From: Salipaludibacillus sp. LMS25
GTDB taxonomy: Bacteria; Bacillota; Bacilli; Bacillales; Salisediminibacteriaceae
Length of the DNA: 64,000 bases
NCBI RefSeq assembly: GCF_024362805.1
Contig: NZ_CP093299.1
Location: 2,078,001-2,142,000, forward strand
Direction: 5' to 3'
Below, one piece after another: positions 8,552 through 17,419 of the stretch (the stretch's first letter is position 1; each line of letters begins with the position of its first letter). The position numbers and the translations under genes were made by a program. Under the pieces are notes generated by a model, which did not search any database, was not told the DNA's origin, and was given only the letters and a program-made list of their open reading frames with translations.

Positions 8552-8662
8552 GATAGCATGATGACACTTGAAGAGTATTTGATCAAAGAGACTTATTCAA
8601 AGTCAGAAGTGTTAATTATTGAATCTGTATCCAAAGAAATTATGCAAGTATGTGAAGAATAG
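8552..8662 (+). pseudogene. C-terminal scrap of the duplicated immunity gene
   Basis: The frame SMMTLEEYLIKETYSKSEVL ending CEE-stop corresponds to the last ~36 residues of the immunity proteins at 266-781 and 10326-10841, with several substitutions. It is on the opposite strand and lacks the rest of the gene. A hairpin (AAACCTT...AAGGTTT with a T run) follows and looks like its old terminator. Confidence 0.7.
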
Positions 8663-8868
8663 CCTTCTAAACCTTGATTGGCTGTTTTTTAAGGTTTGTT
8701 TTTGGTATGGAAATGATTTAAATAGACAGTCTTGAAAAGCATTTGGAGCTCACTCAAACGTATCTTAGGGGCATAAGCTCCCAGATGACTTGAGACAGAA
8801 TAGAGACCTTCACTTTAATGATGTTCATGGTGAGCATTATGATTAGAGTTAGAAACGGAGGAGGTAAT

Positions 8869-9561
8869 ATGAAATATTGGACTGAAATGACAAATGATGC
8901 ATTTTCATGTTTCGAATGGTTTTCTAAAGAGGAAGCTGAGCAATGTATTGGATATGCACCAAATTTAAGTGTGTTTAGTATGATAGGTTCAATGGTATTT
9001 TCTAGCGAAGATAGAGAGCTATTTAGACGTTTATGTAGTGAGTTAGTTACAAGGGCAACTACAAAGAATGAGATTTTCAGTGAATATAGATTCTTTTTGT
9101 TTGGAGTAGCTGAAACAAGTGATACAAATTCAAAAATTTTCAAATACCAAAAAATATGGAAAAGATTAGAGAAAGAGTTTAACCTTGATTATATTATTTT
9201 AGGACCGGAAGTTGACTATTTAGAAGATGGAAGGTTATGTTACGCAAGTATGGCAGAATTCAAAGGGAAAGAACTTTATAAAGCCATTCAAATAATAAGT
9301 AGCAATCCGCAAAAATATTCACTTATTGGGAGTAGAAGACATGATTATAGGACTGAAGAATTCATTAAAACATTTTTAAATAAAGTATACATTAATGGAA
9401 ACAAAAAAGGAGAAATTGATTATTTTAAGCTTGCGTTAACCTCTTGCTCTAAAGGAGACCTTGTTTTTAGGTGGGGGAGTTCATCGGAGGAATGTGAATT
9501 AGATATAATTACTCTAGAGCAAAACAAAAAAATTTTTGATGGTGTTTCTTTTAATTCCTAA
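8869..9561 (+). CDS. Hypothetical protein, 230 aa
   Basis: The ATG at 8869 follows an excellent site (CGGAGGAGG), so I start here rather than at upstream ATGs in the same frame. The product is soluble, with KYWTEMTNDAFSCFEWFSKE at the N-terminus and a mixed fold with KIWKRLEKEFNLDYIILGPE in the middle. No signal peptide, membrane segment or known motif. It sits between toxin/immunity debris and may be another immunity or accessory gene, but nothing in the sequence proves it. Confidence 0.6.
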   Translation: MKYWTEMTNDAFSCFEWFSKEEAEQCIGYAPNLSVFSMIGSMVFSSEDRELFRRLCSELVTRATTKNEIFSEYRFFLFGVAETSDTNSKIFKYQKIWKRLEKEFNLDYIILGPEVDYLEDGRLCYASMAEFKGKELYKAIQIISSNPQKYSLIGSRRHDYRTEEFIKTFLNKVYINGNKKGEIDYFKLALTSCSKGDLVFRWGSSSEECELDIITLEQNKKIFDGVSFNS

Positions 9562-10190
9562 TAAATTTATTTTTGGTGGGCAATTTGTCTGTCAAGGTTA
9601 TTTGGTTAATATAGTTTTTGATTAGAATATCAAAAGCTAATGATCGTTAGTCTTTGGTTTACAACAATTAAATAATGATCGAAAAACGCCAGAATTTTAA
9701 TGATGTAAATAAATAAGGTTACTTATTAAAGCGAATAATTGAAGAGCGGTACTGAGGATATGAAAAGAAGTTATGAGGTGGTTAGAACGTTTCAAGAAGC
9801 AATTAATACGGAAACGGGGAATTTTTCTTTACAAAAAGACAACGTGTACCGCGCTTACATGATGCGGTGCCTCCTCTCACACTATGCGCGTAAGGTTCTT
9901 CACCACCATATGTATGTCTGAAGCCATGCAATTGATCCATCTTTTTTTAAAACTAATAAGATTATTTGTGTTTATTCTTTTTAATTATATCTCCAACAAT
10001 AAAAGCTAATAAAATATTTGTTAGCACTACAGATAGTTCAATAGAGAATTAATGTCTGTCTTTTAGGCCTTAAAGGTCAAGGGAGGCTTAGAAGTTCAAA
10101 GGCGAGAACTACTTGAAAAAACCTAAAGGATTACCACAACCCATTATACAGGCAACAAAATATTAAGTTTTAATTAATACAAGGCTAGTG
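9562..10190. other. Intergenic with no convincing gene
   Basis: AT-rich sequence. A 60-codon frame near 9739-9921 lacks a binding site and family resemblance. The rest up to the IS3 scrap shows no structure I can name. Confidence 0.4.
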
Positions 10191-10259
10191 AATCATAATA
10201 GATATCAAAAACGACTAAATGGCCTTAGCTTTATGGAATATAGGGCTAAAGCCGCTTAA
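10191..10259 (+). pseudogene. IS3-family (IS150-like) OrfB scrap, second copy
   Basis: The frame NHNRYQKRLNGLSFMEYRAK with two more residues before the stop matches the scrap at 112-216. Shared sequence continues downstream through the end of the immunity gene, showing that both were copied as one segment. Confidence 0.7.
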
Positions 10260-10325
10260 TTTGTTTTATTATTTCCCCAGTCAAGTAGACAGAGGACAGT
10301 TCATTTAGCCACCAGGTTTATACAA

Positions 10326-10841
10326 TTATTCTTCGCATATTTTAATTATGTCTTTAGGTACAGGTTCAAAAATTAACACTTCTGATTTTGGATAAGGCCT
10401 CTTTATCAAATACTCTTCAAGTGTCATCATACTGTCCCAGTATAGTTTAATCCAATGTTCAATAGTCTCTCCAGTATCAAAATCCAGTGCCTCTTCAAAA
10501 GTGTATTTATTTTCATCATAAAATGCTTGATCATAGACTGACAAGGAAATATCACCATCAAATATGAGGATTTTATCCGTAAATACTGGAAAACAAAATG
10601 ACTTAGAAAATTGGTTTGCAATATCAGCCCTTACTGTTTTTGTGAAATCTATCCAATCTGGTGCTTTAATTGGTTTAAGTTTTTCTGTAGTCTCCAAATC
10701 TATGCTTCCACCGTTACCATACACATAATTTGAATGAGTAGTACTTTTTATGCCATGTTCCATTATCTCCTTAAAGGGAACATAATGTTGATGTTTTTCA
10801 GGTAAAAAAGCATGGTATAACATAATATCCAACACTATCAC
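10326..10841 (-). CDS. Putative immunity protein, paralogue of 266-781
   Basis: 171 aa, soluble, the twin of the gene at 266-781. The C-terminal half is nearly identical and the N-terminal half diverged, although the pattern LYHAFLPEKH...EIM...GIKS is kept. The GTG at 10841 aligns with the paralogue's start, but AAGGAA is directly against it, so a GTG or TTG two or three codons later is also plausible. Its toxin-tip partner ends 12 bases upstream. Immunity role inferred from the pairing. Confidence 0.6.
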   Translation of the reverse strand: MIVLDIMLYHAFLPEKHQHYVPFKEIMEHGIKSTTHSNYVYGNGGSIDLETTEKLKPIKAPDWIDFTKTVRADIANQFSKSFCFPVFTDKILIFDGDISLSVYDQAFYDENKYTFEEALDFDTGETIEHWIKLYWDSMMTLEEYLIKRPYPKSEVLIFEPVPKDIIKICEE

Positions 10842-10853
10842 TTCCTTAAATAT

Positions 10854-11090
10854 TTATCTTCTAGGAACATACGGAAAACGAGAACTTCTATCTGGGTTAT
10901 AAATATTTTTAAATACTCTATGACTCCCAGTCGGTGTATTAGGTGTACTGATATTTCCTTCAAATTCTTTGTAATACTTAGTTATTTTGTTTGGGTTTGA
11001 ATTATTAGGATTGGGCCAGTTTGAATAAGCTTTATCAGGATTAGCCACTGTTTCTTTCCTTAGTTTGGAAACATCTACATTTCCCCCGTA
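10854..11090 (-). pseudogene. Polymorphic toxin C-terminal tip, orphan
   Basis: About 75 codons end in STPNTPTGSHRVFKNIYN and FPYVPRR, preceded by a Pro/Asn-rich stretch NWPNPNNSNPNK. It lacks any N-terminal secretion or pre-toxin domain and overlaps the 3' end of the Imm30-like gene in another frame. The same tip with the same downstream immunity gene occurs at 778-960. No catalytic motif was recognised, so its activity is unknown. Confidence 0.55.
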
Positions 11091-11544
11091 CTGTGAACAC
11101 TTCATCAACAGAGCCGCCAAACATTACCGGATCGTCGCTTTTTATATCTTCTAGCAAATTTGTGACTACCTGTTTTTTCTCGCCATCTAACTTAGAAAGC
11201 ACCCTCCCATACACGCTTCGTACTTGTTCATGATTTAAAATTCTGTAATGCATAAATTCCATCCATTCTCTTGCTCTATCAATAACGCTTGGAACAACTG
11301 AAGCGATTAGGTATAATCCTTCTTCAACATCCACTCTATAAAGGCGCTCTATCCCATGGATTAATCCAAACATTATTTCATGCTGTTCTGTATCATCGTC
11401 AAAAGCCATACATAATTCATCAATGATTGATACATTCCCCAAAGCAATGAGATTGCTTAGTGCTTCTTCAAATTCAGAAATTTCTTTTTGCGACTGTAAA
11501 AGCCTACTGGTATAGAGCCTTTTCAATTCTTTTTTATCATCCAT
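11041..11544 (-). CDS. Imm30-like immunity protein
   Basis: 167 aa, all-helical. The pattern of HEIMFGLIHGIERL, then MHYRILNHEQVRSVYGRVL and a C-terminal LLEDIKSDDPVMFG matches the Imm30 family of helical-repeat immunity proteins. A GTGAGG site precedes the ATG. The last ~20 residues, rich in Cys, Lys and Arg, do not look native, because the 3' end runs into foreign toxin-tip sequence. The natural C-terminus has probably been replaced. Confidence 0.7.
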   Translation of the reverse strand: MDDKKELKRLYTSRLLQSQKEISEFEEALSNLIALGNVSIIDELCMAFDDDTEQHEIMFGLIHGIERLYRVDVEEGLYLIASVVPSVIDRAREWMEFMHYRILNHEQVRSVYGRVLSKLDGEKKQVVTNLLEDIKSDDPVMFGGSVDEVFTVRGKCRCFQTKERNSG

Positions 11545-11738
11545 ATATTTTTACCTCACTTATTAAGGGGTATGTTTGTATGCGTCCTCGACTCACCATG
11601 GAGCTGTGGGGCTCTCTGTGGCATAATTATTCGTGCTGGTGTGACCCCCCAAAAAAAAGAACAGGAGTGTCTTTTCTCATAAGTGTTTGCCGTGGTGGGA
11701 TCCTCTCTATGGTATAAATATTGTAAAGGGAAGATCAA

Positions 11739-12119
11739 TCAATATTTTTTCAACTCTTCTTCTAAATCTAAGATTAATGTATCAATTTCTAACACGGCTG
11801 AATCATTACTGTTCCAAAAAATTGAAGGTTTGATACCATCCTCTTTCATACCAGGTAGCCATTCTTGCATAAAGTCCTCAAGTTCTATCGGTTCTGCTCT
11901 ATAATTATTCCACTCACCAACTGCACATAAATTTGCAAATGCCTTTTTGGGCCAAAAGGGCATTAGATGATTTCCATTATGATCTTCTGAGATTGCCCAT
12001 CCATCATCGAACAATCCCCAAACTTCCTCAAAGTCAGCTACTTTTTTTATAAAGTATTCATACATTTTTGAAGCAGGGAGTTTACTAACTACTTCAATCT
12101 CTTTGTTATTCAATAACAT
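11739..12119 (-). CDS. DUF2750 family protein, putative immunity protein
   Basis: 126 aa. The C-terminal half carries the DUF2750 signature: WAISEDHNGNHLMPFWPKKA, then FANLCAVGEW and LEDFMQEWLPGM. DUF2750 proteins often lie among toxin/immunity genes, as here. Soluble, cytoplasmic. A near-perfect AGGAGGAGG site precedes the ATG. Its partner toxin is not in the window; only a short toxin-linker scrap lies upstream near 12318-12329. Confidence 0.75.
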   Translation of the reverse strand: MLLNNKEIEVVSKLPASKMYEYFIKKVADFEEVWGLFDDGWAISEDHNGNHLMPFWPKKAFANLCAVGEWNNYRAEPIELEDFMQEWLPGMKEDGIKPSIFWNSNDSAVLEIDTLILDLEEELKKY

Positions 12120-12410
12120 TACCTCCTCCTATCATATTGTAAAGGGACGAGTCAGGGAGCTGTAGATGATATCTTTGGATCCAAAACAAGAAGCGATGTC
12201 CGTACTTTCCAACGACAGAACCACTTACAAGTGGATGAGATTGCGGGATCTCAGACGTTTCAGATGTTGTTTAAATAAAAAAAGATTGCAGGGGTTACTA
12301 CCGTCTTGCCTCTGCGAACTTTCATAAGTAATCTGTTTGGGATAATTTCACCAATACAATATACCTTGTGGTACATAGGCAATCAAGTTTGTTCCTAAAA
12401 GTTATAACTA
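12120..12410 (-). other. Toxin-linker debris
   Basis: The minus strand near 12318-12329 reads TYESSQRQDGSN, similar to the linker TYESLQETQR upstream of the tip at 778-960 and to a weaker version at 11673-11684. The rest of this stretch has no usable frame. Confidence 0.4.
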
Positions 12411-12884
12411 TTATTTTTTGACCTTAGTAATATCACACTTTCCAACATGTATTTCGTAATCTTTTTCTTCACAAAATATTTTAGCAACGTTACCTGTCGA
12501 TTTATCAGCGATTAGAAAACTATTTGATTCGGAAATAGTCCACAATTCTTCAATAGCTTTAGTAAAATGTCTCACTTTAACATTCGCCCAAATAGGTTGG
12601 AGACAATTTGGTACTAATATAAACCATTGGTTTTTTTCTTTCAGAAAAGATAATGAATCTTCAAACCAACTTAGATAACTTTCATCACTATCTCCTATAG
12701 GCTTTGAATAAGTTGGCGTAGAATTTATTAAATTAAATTGCTTTAAAAGTTCTGTAAAAGCTTGGATCCAATGAGAATCGAAGTTTTCAAAACTTATAAG
12801 TTCTAAATGTTTAAATTTTTCAATTGTTTCTTTAGCTCTCATTAGAGCAATTTTTTCTCGAATGACGTTTTGTCTATTTGCCAT
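12411..12884 (-). CDS. Putative immunity protein downstream of a frameshifted toxin tip
   Basis: 157 aa, soluble, no family recognised. It contains a Trp-rich middle (LKEKNQWFILVPNCLQPIWA) and ends in a Lys-rich tail. A GGAGAGG site lies before the ATG, 15 bases after the true stop of the toxin remnant at 12900-13153. Order, strand and spacing are those of a toxin/immunity pair, which is the basis for the call. Confidence 0.55.
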   Translation of the reverse strand: MANRQNVIREKIALMRAKETIEKFKHLELISFENFDSHWIQAFTELLKQFNLINSTPTYSKPIGDSDESYLSWFEDSLSFLKEKNQWFILVPNCLQPIWANVKVRHFTKAIEELWTISESNSFLIADKSTGNVAKIFCEEKDYEIHVGKCDITKVKK

Positions 12885-12899
12885 CTATACGCCTCTCCT

Positions 12900-13153
12900 T
12901 TACTTATTGTAATAAATATGATGATCTCTTTAGCTCCATAAATGTTAGTATACCTCTCCTTTTTAAAGTCGTAAGTAAATTGATTTTCATCTGGGTGGGG
13001 TCTTCCAGCATGTGTATGAGCTATTTTATCATTTGAATGCTCGACTACTAATTTTTTACCTTGAGGTGTATCGTATTCATAGTAACGACCATTGCGTCTT
13101 ATTTGTACTACAATTATAATTTTTAGACTCATATCCTTTTTTAGTAATATCAT
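12900..13153 (-). pseudogene. Toxin tip with a frameshift before its HH motif
   Basis: The frame RNGRYYEYDTPQGKKLVVEH...HTHAGRPHPDENQFTYDF runs to IYGAKE, then shifts. In the next frame it resumes as DHHIYYNK with a stop just before the immunity gene's binding site. A one-base deletion in the AAAGAGATCAT stretch explains this. The His-rich core (HTHAGRP, DHH) is compatible with a metal-dependent nuclease-type toxin tip, but I cannot name the family. No N-terminal delivery domain is present. Confidence 0.65.
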
Positions 13154-13204
13154 CTCCTACCCGCTATTGTCGAGTAGGCTGTTGTAAACGAGGAACGTCT
13201 GCCA

Positions 13205-13645
13205 AGTCTTTAGCTTTCAGGATCCAATAGTGCTTAATCTAATTCGTAAATTCTTGCGAAGTGGCATTATGATTGGTGAAAAATATGAGCCGAGCGAGGT
13301 TGGAACTCCTCAAGGAGGAAATTTATCTCCGCTTCTTCGTAAAAACTATCTTCACCAACTGGACCTAAAACTAGAAAGGGGGTGGACACAAGTTTATCCG
13401 ATACGCAGATGACTCTAATATCTATGTGAAAAGTCAAAGGGCTGGCGAGAGAGTGCTAAAAAGCATCACGAAATGTCTTGAAGAAGAACAAGCTAACGGT
13501 GAATAAGGAGAAAAGCGAAGTCGGTAGACCAACGAGAAATGTCGTACAAGTCCGTCCACATATCAAGGCGAAAAAGCGACATGAAGGAAAAATGAAAAAC
13601 CTGACTTCCCGCAAACGACCAGGAGAGATCCAACGAGTGCAGTGA
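13205..13645 (+). pseudogene. Group II intron reverse transcriptase/maturase fragment
   Basis: Three frames join to give RT sequence: SGIMIGEKYEPSEVGTPQGG and NLSPLL (RT motif with TPQGG), then FIRYADDSNIYVKSQRAG with the YADD catalytic box, then KLTVNKEKSEVGRP. Two frameshifts separate them, and both the N-terminus and the maturase/endonuclease domains are missing. No intron RNA ends were recognised. It is a dead intron remnant. Confidence 0.85.
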
Positions 13646-13760
13646 CTGTCCTTTAGCTGAAGATACGTTATGCCAAAAGGTGTATAAAGTAAAGATAACG
13701 ACTAATTTACGTCGTTACACAGCTCCAGCCAGAGGTTCAAAAGCATACTTGTTTCAATAA
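13646..13760 (+). pseudogene. IS1182-family scrap, inverted copy
   Basis: Reads PLAEDTLCQKVYKVKITTNL and RRYTAPARGSKAYLFQ-stop, the same part of the transposase as in 1884-2400. About 78 bp (13638-13716) form an inverted repeat with 2064-2143. Unlike the first copy it keeps the YTAPARGSKA segment. Confidence 0.7.
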
Positions 13761-14007
13761 GCGTAGTAAAAAATTCGGCAATTAATTATAAATTTTTAAA
13801 AAGGATTAAGGGTTATTCCTTCAAATTCTTATATTTAATTTTGCATGCAATATAAAAGGAAAAGATTTTATAAACAAAAGGTATCGTCTATGCTAAATGG
13901 ATTGGTTTATGAATTATAAAAAGTAAACCGATCTATGAAGAACAAACATTGCGGTAGGAAGATTTTTAGATTAACTCCTCGGAAAGATGAGGGCCATGAT
14001 GAAAGGC
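13761..14007. other. Intergenic, nothing identified
   Basis: AT-rich spacer between the mobile-element debris and the restriction-modification operon with no credible gene. Confidence 0.4.
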
Positions 14008-14048
14008 AAAAGGAAGTGGTTAACGTTAATCACTTCCTTTTGTTTATT
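14008..14048. terminator. Strong bidirectional hairpin terminator
   Basis: AAAAGGAAGTG pairs with CACTTCCTTTT around a loop containing GTTAACGTTAA, followed by T-rich sequence. It separates the accessory debris from the hsd operon. Confidence 0.75.
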
Positions 14049-14134
14049 GATCGAGAGAGATCGCCCATAGACCCTTAAAAATGAAGTCCCAATAGAAAGC
14101 ATGAGTTCCTATTAATAGTAAAAAAGTTATATGA

Positions 14135-14140
14135 TATAAT
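14135..14140 (+). promoter_or_regulatory. Candidate -10 box of the hsd operon
   Basis: A perfect TATAAT lies 34 bases before the chosen hsdR start. The -35 region at the right distance (TTAATA) is weak, so this is only a candidate promoter. Confidence 0.45.
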
Positions 14141-14173
14141 TTGGGATATCGTGATAAAAGTAGGGGGTGTATC

Positions 14174-17100
14174 ATGGGTACCAGTAATTTTCATTTTCTT
14201 TCTGATAAATGGGAGATCTTAGCGAACTTAGGTGAGACAGCAGAGAGTAACGTATTTAATGATCCCAACACAACCTTGATGAAACTTCGCGTATTTGCTG
14301 AGACGTTAACGAAGTATGTCTTAGCTTACGAAGAGATTAAAGAAACATATGATACGAAACAAATTGATAGAATAAGTGCATTAAGAAGAGAAGACCTGAT
14401 TACGGAAGATTTGATTGATATTCTTGAGATCATTCGTAAAAAAGGGAATAAGGCAATGCATGAAGGGTATGGTACTGAAAAAGAAGGACAGGCACTATTA
14501 CATATGGCGTATCGCCTTGCCGTCTGGTTCATGCAAGTTTATGGCGCATGGGACTTCATAGAACCAAAGTACAAGGAACCTACTCCAACCCATAAAGTAG
14601 ATGAGGAAGAGCTTAAAAAACTCTCGGCTACCTATGATGAGAAAGTAGCCAAACTGGAGAGCGAACTTGAAAAGCTCCGACAAGCACAATTAGCTGTACC
14701 AGATAAAGATAAGTTAGAAAGAAAGAGGCATTCTAGAAAATACGGTAGCCATTTGAATTTAACCGAAGAGGAAACCCGTATAAAAATTGATGAACAGCTC
14801 CGTGATGCTGGATGGGAAGCAGACTCAGAACGGATTCGGTATGGTAAAGGCACACGGCCTGAAAAGGGCAAAAATTTAGCTATTGCTGAATGGCCATTAA
14901 AAAAAGGGTTTGCCGATTATGCTTTATTTGTTGGTCTCGAATTTATCGGGATCGTCGAAGCGAAAAGACAACTTAAAAACATTCCTTCTGATATTGAACA
15001 AGCGAAAGACTATGCGCGGTTAGTCAAAAAAGTAGAAGATGAGGTGATTTATGAGCCGTATGGTGACTATTTTGTGCCATTTTTATTCGCAACCAATGGC
15101 CAGCCATACAGACAACAGTTTGCAGAAAAATCAGGGGTATGGTTTTTAGATGCGAGAAAATTAACTAATCATCCTCGCCCACTTCAAGCCTGGTATTCAC
15201 CACAAGGTCTTAAAGAGCTGTTGACGTTAGACGCAGATCGAGCTAATCAAAAGCTCCATGATGAAACGTTGGCTTATTTGAATTTAAGACCTTATCAAGA
15301 GAAGGCAATCAAGGCCGTTGAAAAAGCAATTGAACGCGAGCAACGCGCCATCTTACTTGCCATGGCAACAGGGACAGGTAAAACGAGAATGGCGATTGGC
15401 CTTGTTTATCGGTTAATTAAACATAATCGTTTTAAGCGGATTTTATTTTTAGTGGATCGGTCTGCCTTAGGTGAACAAGCAGAAGCGGCTTTTAAAGACT
15501 CCAAGCTAGAGAACTTCCTGTCGTTTACGGAAATTTTTGAACTGCAATCGTTACAAGATATAAAACCAAACCCAGAAACAAAAGTTCACATTGGAACCGT
15601 ACAAGGCATGTTAAAGCGGTTGTTTTATTCTGAACATGATGCTGACACGCCTACCGTTGATCAATATGATTGTATTATTGTGGATGAAGCACACCGAGGG
15701 TACACATTAGATAAAGAAATGTCTGAGGTTGAAGCGTTATTTAGGGACCATCACGATTACGTCAGTAAATATCGCCAAGTGTTAGAATATTTCGATGCGA
15801 CGAAAGTCGGTTTAACCGCTACACCAGCCCTTCATACGGTTGATATCTTTGGTGAGCCTGTCTTTACGTACTCCTATCGTGAAGCTGTTGTCGATGGGTA
15901 TCTTATTGATCATGAGCCCCCTTATCAATTTGAGACAGTCTTAAAGAAAACGGGTATTTCGTGGTCTGAAGGTGAAACGGTAGATGTATATAACACTCAA
16001 ACTGGTGAGATAGAAACGGCATTGCTTGAGGACGAAGTGAATTTAGAAGTGACGCAATTTAATAAAATGGTCATCACTGAAAATTTTAATCGGGTCATTT
16101 TAGCTGAATTAGCTAACTATATTGATCCTACTGGATTTGGAAAAACCTTAATTTTCGCAGCGACAGATGACCATGCTGATATGGTTGTGCGGATTTTTAC
16201 AGAAGAATTAGAAGAGATTCATGGCCCAATTGATGATAATGCCGTCATGAAAATCACCGGTTCAATTAAGAATCCATCACAAGCAATTAAACTGTTTAAA
16301 AATGAACGATTACCGAATATCGTCGTAACGGTTGATCTACTGACAACGGGCGTCGATGTGCCGTCAATTACAAACATCGTTTTTTTAAGAAGGGTCCGCT
16401 CTCGTATTCTTTATGAGCAAATGCTAGGTCGTGCCACTAGAAGGCATGATGACATCGGCAAAGATCATTTCTCTATATATGACGCAGTTGGCATTTACGA
16501 GTCACTTAAACCGTATACATCAATGAAACCGGTCGTTAAAAGTCCTAAAGTGACCGTCCAACAAATAGCGGAGGAACTAGAGCAGCTTGAAGATAAACAG
16601 CAACAAGAGCAGCATAAAGATGAGCTTATAGCTAAAATCCAACGGAAAAAACAGCGTTGGGAAGAAAAAGATCATGAAGACTTTAAAGTGCTGTCTGGTG
16701 GCCAAACCATTAACGAATTCGTCGATTGGGTGAAGCAATCAGAGCCAGATAAAGTCATAGAAAAGCTAACAACTCATCAAACTATCCTGCAGTACCTTGA
16801 TGAGAATAGAGGGAGACCTGTCCTGCAATATATCTCAACCCATGAAGATGAAGTGAAAGAGGTCACTCGTGGATACGGTAAGGCAGAAAAACCAGAAGAC
16901 TATTTACAAAGCTTTAACCAGTTTATAAAAGACAATATGAACATCATCCCTGCCTTGCAAATTGTGTGTACAAGACCAAAGGAGCTTACCCGTAACCAAC
17001 TACGTGAACTGCGCATTGCATTAGACCAAAAAGGGTTTACGGAAAAAAGCCTACAAACAGCATGGCGCGATGCGAAAAATGAAGATATTGCCGCCGATAT

Positions 17101-17416
17101 TATTAGCTTTATCCGTCAACAAGCCCTAGGTGATCCGTTAATTGATCATGAAGAGCGCATTAAAAATGCCATGAAAAAAATCTACACCATGAAAGCATGG
17201 CCGAAAATACAAAAATCATGGCTGGAGAGAATAGAAAAGCAATTATTAAAAGAATCCGTTCTCGATCCAGACCCAGAACAAGCATTTGATGTGGAACCAT
17301 TTAAGAGTCGTGGTGGCTATAAGCAACTAAATAAGATCTTTGATGGACAACTGGACGATATTGTGTGTAAGATCAACTATGCACTCTATGTTAATGATGA
17401 AAAGGAGCAAGCTTAA
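14174..17416 (+). CDS. hsdR: Type I restriction enzyme, R subunit
   Basis: 1080 aa; the ATG at 14174 follows AGTAGGGGGTG, and an upstream in-frame start has no site. The protein cuts unmodified DNA after ATP-driven translocation, in complex with HsdM and HsdS. An N-terminal helical region resembling DUF4145 comes first. A PD-(D/E)XK nuclease domain follows, with Asp near 247 and E-A-K near 261-263. Then comes a superfamily 2 helicase with Walker A ATGTGKT near 398, the DEAH box near 504 and LTATP near 550. The C-terminus is of the EcoEI R type. Length is normal for the family and no frameshift is seen. hsdM starts 3 bases after the stop. Confidence 0.95.
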   Translation: MGTSNFHFLSDKWEILANLGETAESNVFNDPNTTLMKLRVFAETLTKYVLAYEEIKETYDTKQIDRISALRREDLITEDLIDILEIIRKKGNKAMHEGYGTEKEGQALLHMAYRLAVWFMQVYGAWDFIEPKYKEPTPTHKVDEEELKKLSATYDEKVAKLESELEKLRQAQLAVPDKDKLERKRHSRKYGSHLNLTEEETRIKIDEQLRDAGWEADSERIRYGKGTRPEKGKNLAIAEWPLKKGFADYALFVGLEFIGIVEAKRQLKNIPSDIEQAKDYARLVKKVEDEVIYEPYGDYFVPFLFATNGQPYRQQFAEKSGVWFLDARKLTNHPRPLQAWYSPQGLKELLTLDADRANQKLHDETLAYLNLRPYQEKAIKAVEKAIEREQRAILLAMATGTGKTRMAIGLVYRLIKHNRFKRILFLVDRSALGEQAEAAFKDSKLENFLSFTEIFELQSLQDIKPNPETKVHIGTVQGMLKRLFYSEHDADTPTVDQYDCIIVDEAHRGYTLDKEMSEVEALFRDHHDYVSKYRQVLEYFDATKVGLTATPALHTVDIFGEPVFTYSYREAVVDGYLIDHEPPYQFETVLKKTGISWSEGETVDVYNTQTGEIETALLEDEVNLEVTQFNKMVITENFNRVILAELANYIDPTGFGKTLIFAATDDHADMVVRIFTEELEEIHGPIDDNAVMKITGSIKNPSQAIKLFKNERLPNIVVTVDLLTTGVDVPSITNIVFLRRVRSRILYEQMLGRATRRHDDIGKDHFSIYDAVGIYESLKPYTSMKPVVKSPKVTVQQIAEELEQLEDKQQQEQHKDELIAKIQRKKQRWEEKDHEDFKVLSGGQTINEFVDWVKQSEPDKVIEKLTTHQTILQYLDENRGRPVLQYISTHEDEVKEVTRGYGKAEKPEDYLQSFNQFIKDNMNIIPALQIVCTRPKELTRNQLRELRIALDQKGFTEKSLQTAWRDAKNEDIAADIISFIRQQALGDPLIDHEERIKNAMKKIYTMKAWPKIQKSWLERIEKQLLKESVLDPDPEQAFDVEPFKSRGGYKQLNKIFDGQLDDIVCKINYALYVNDEKEQA

Positions 17417-17419
17417 AAA

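Noticed and set aside
9739..9921. A 60-codon open frame on the plus strand
   Set aside because: No ribosome binding site, no family resemblance, and its end runs through a hairpin-rich stretch; probably chance.
11556..11738. A 60-codon minus-strand frame between the DUF2750 and Imm30-like genes
   Set aside because: It has no binding site and its composition is odd; the only meaningful part is a short toxin-linker scrap in it.
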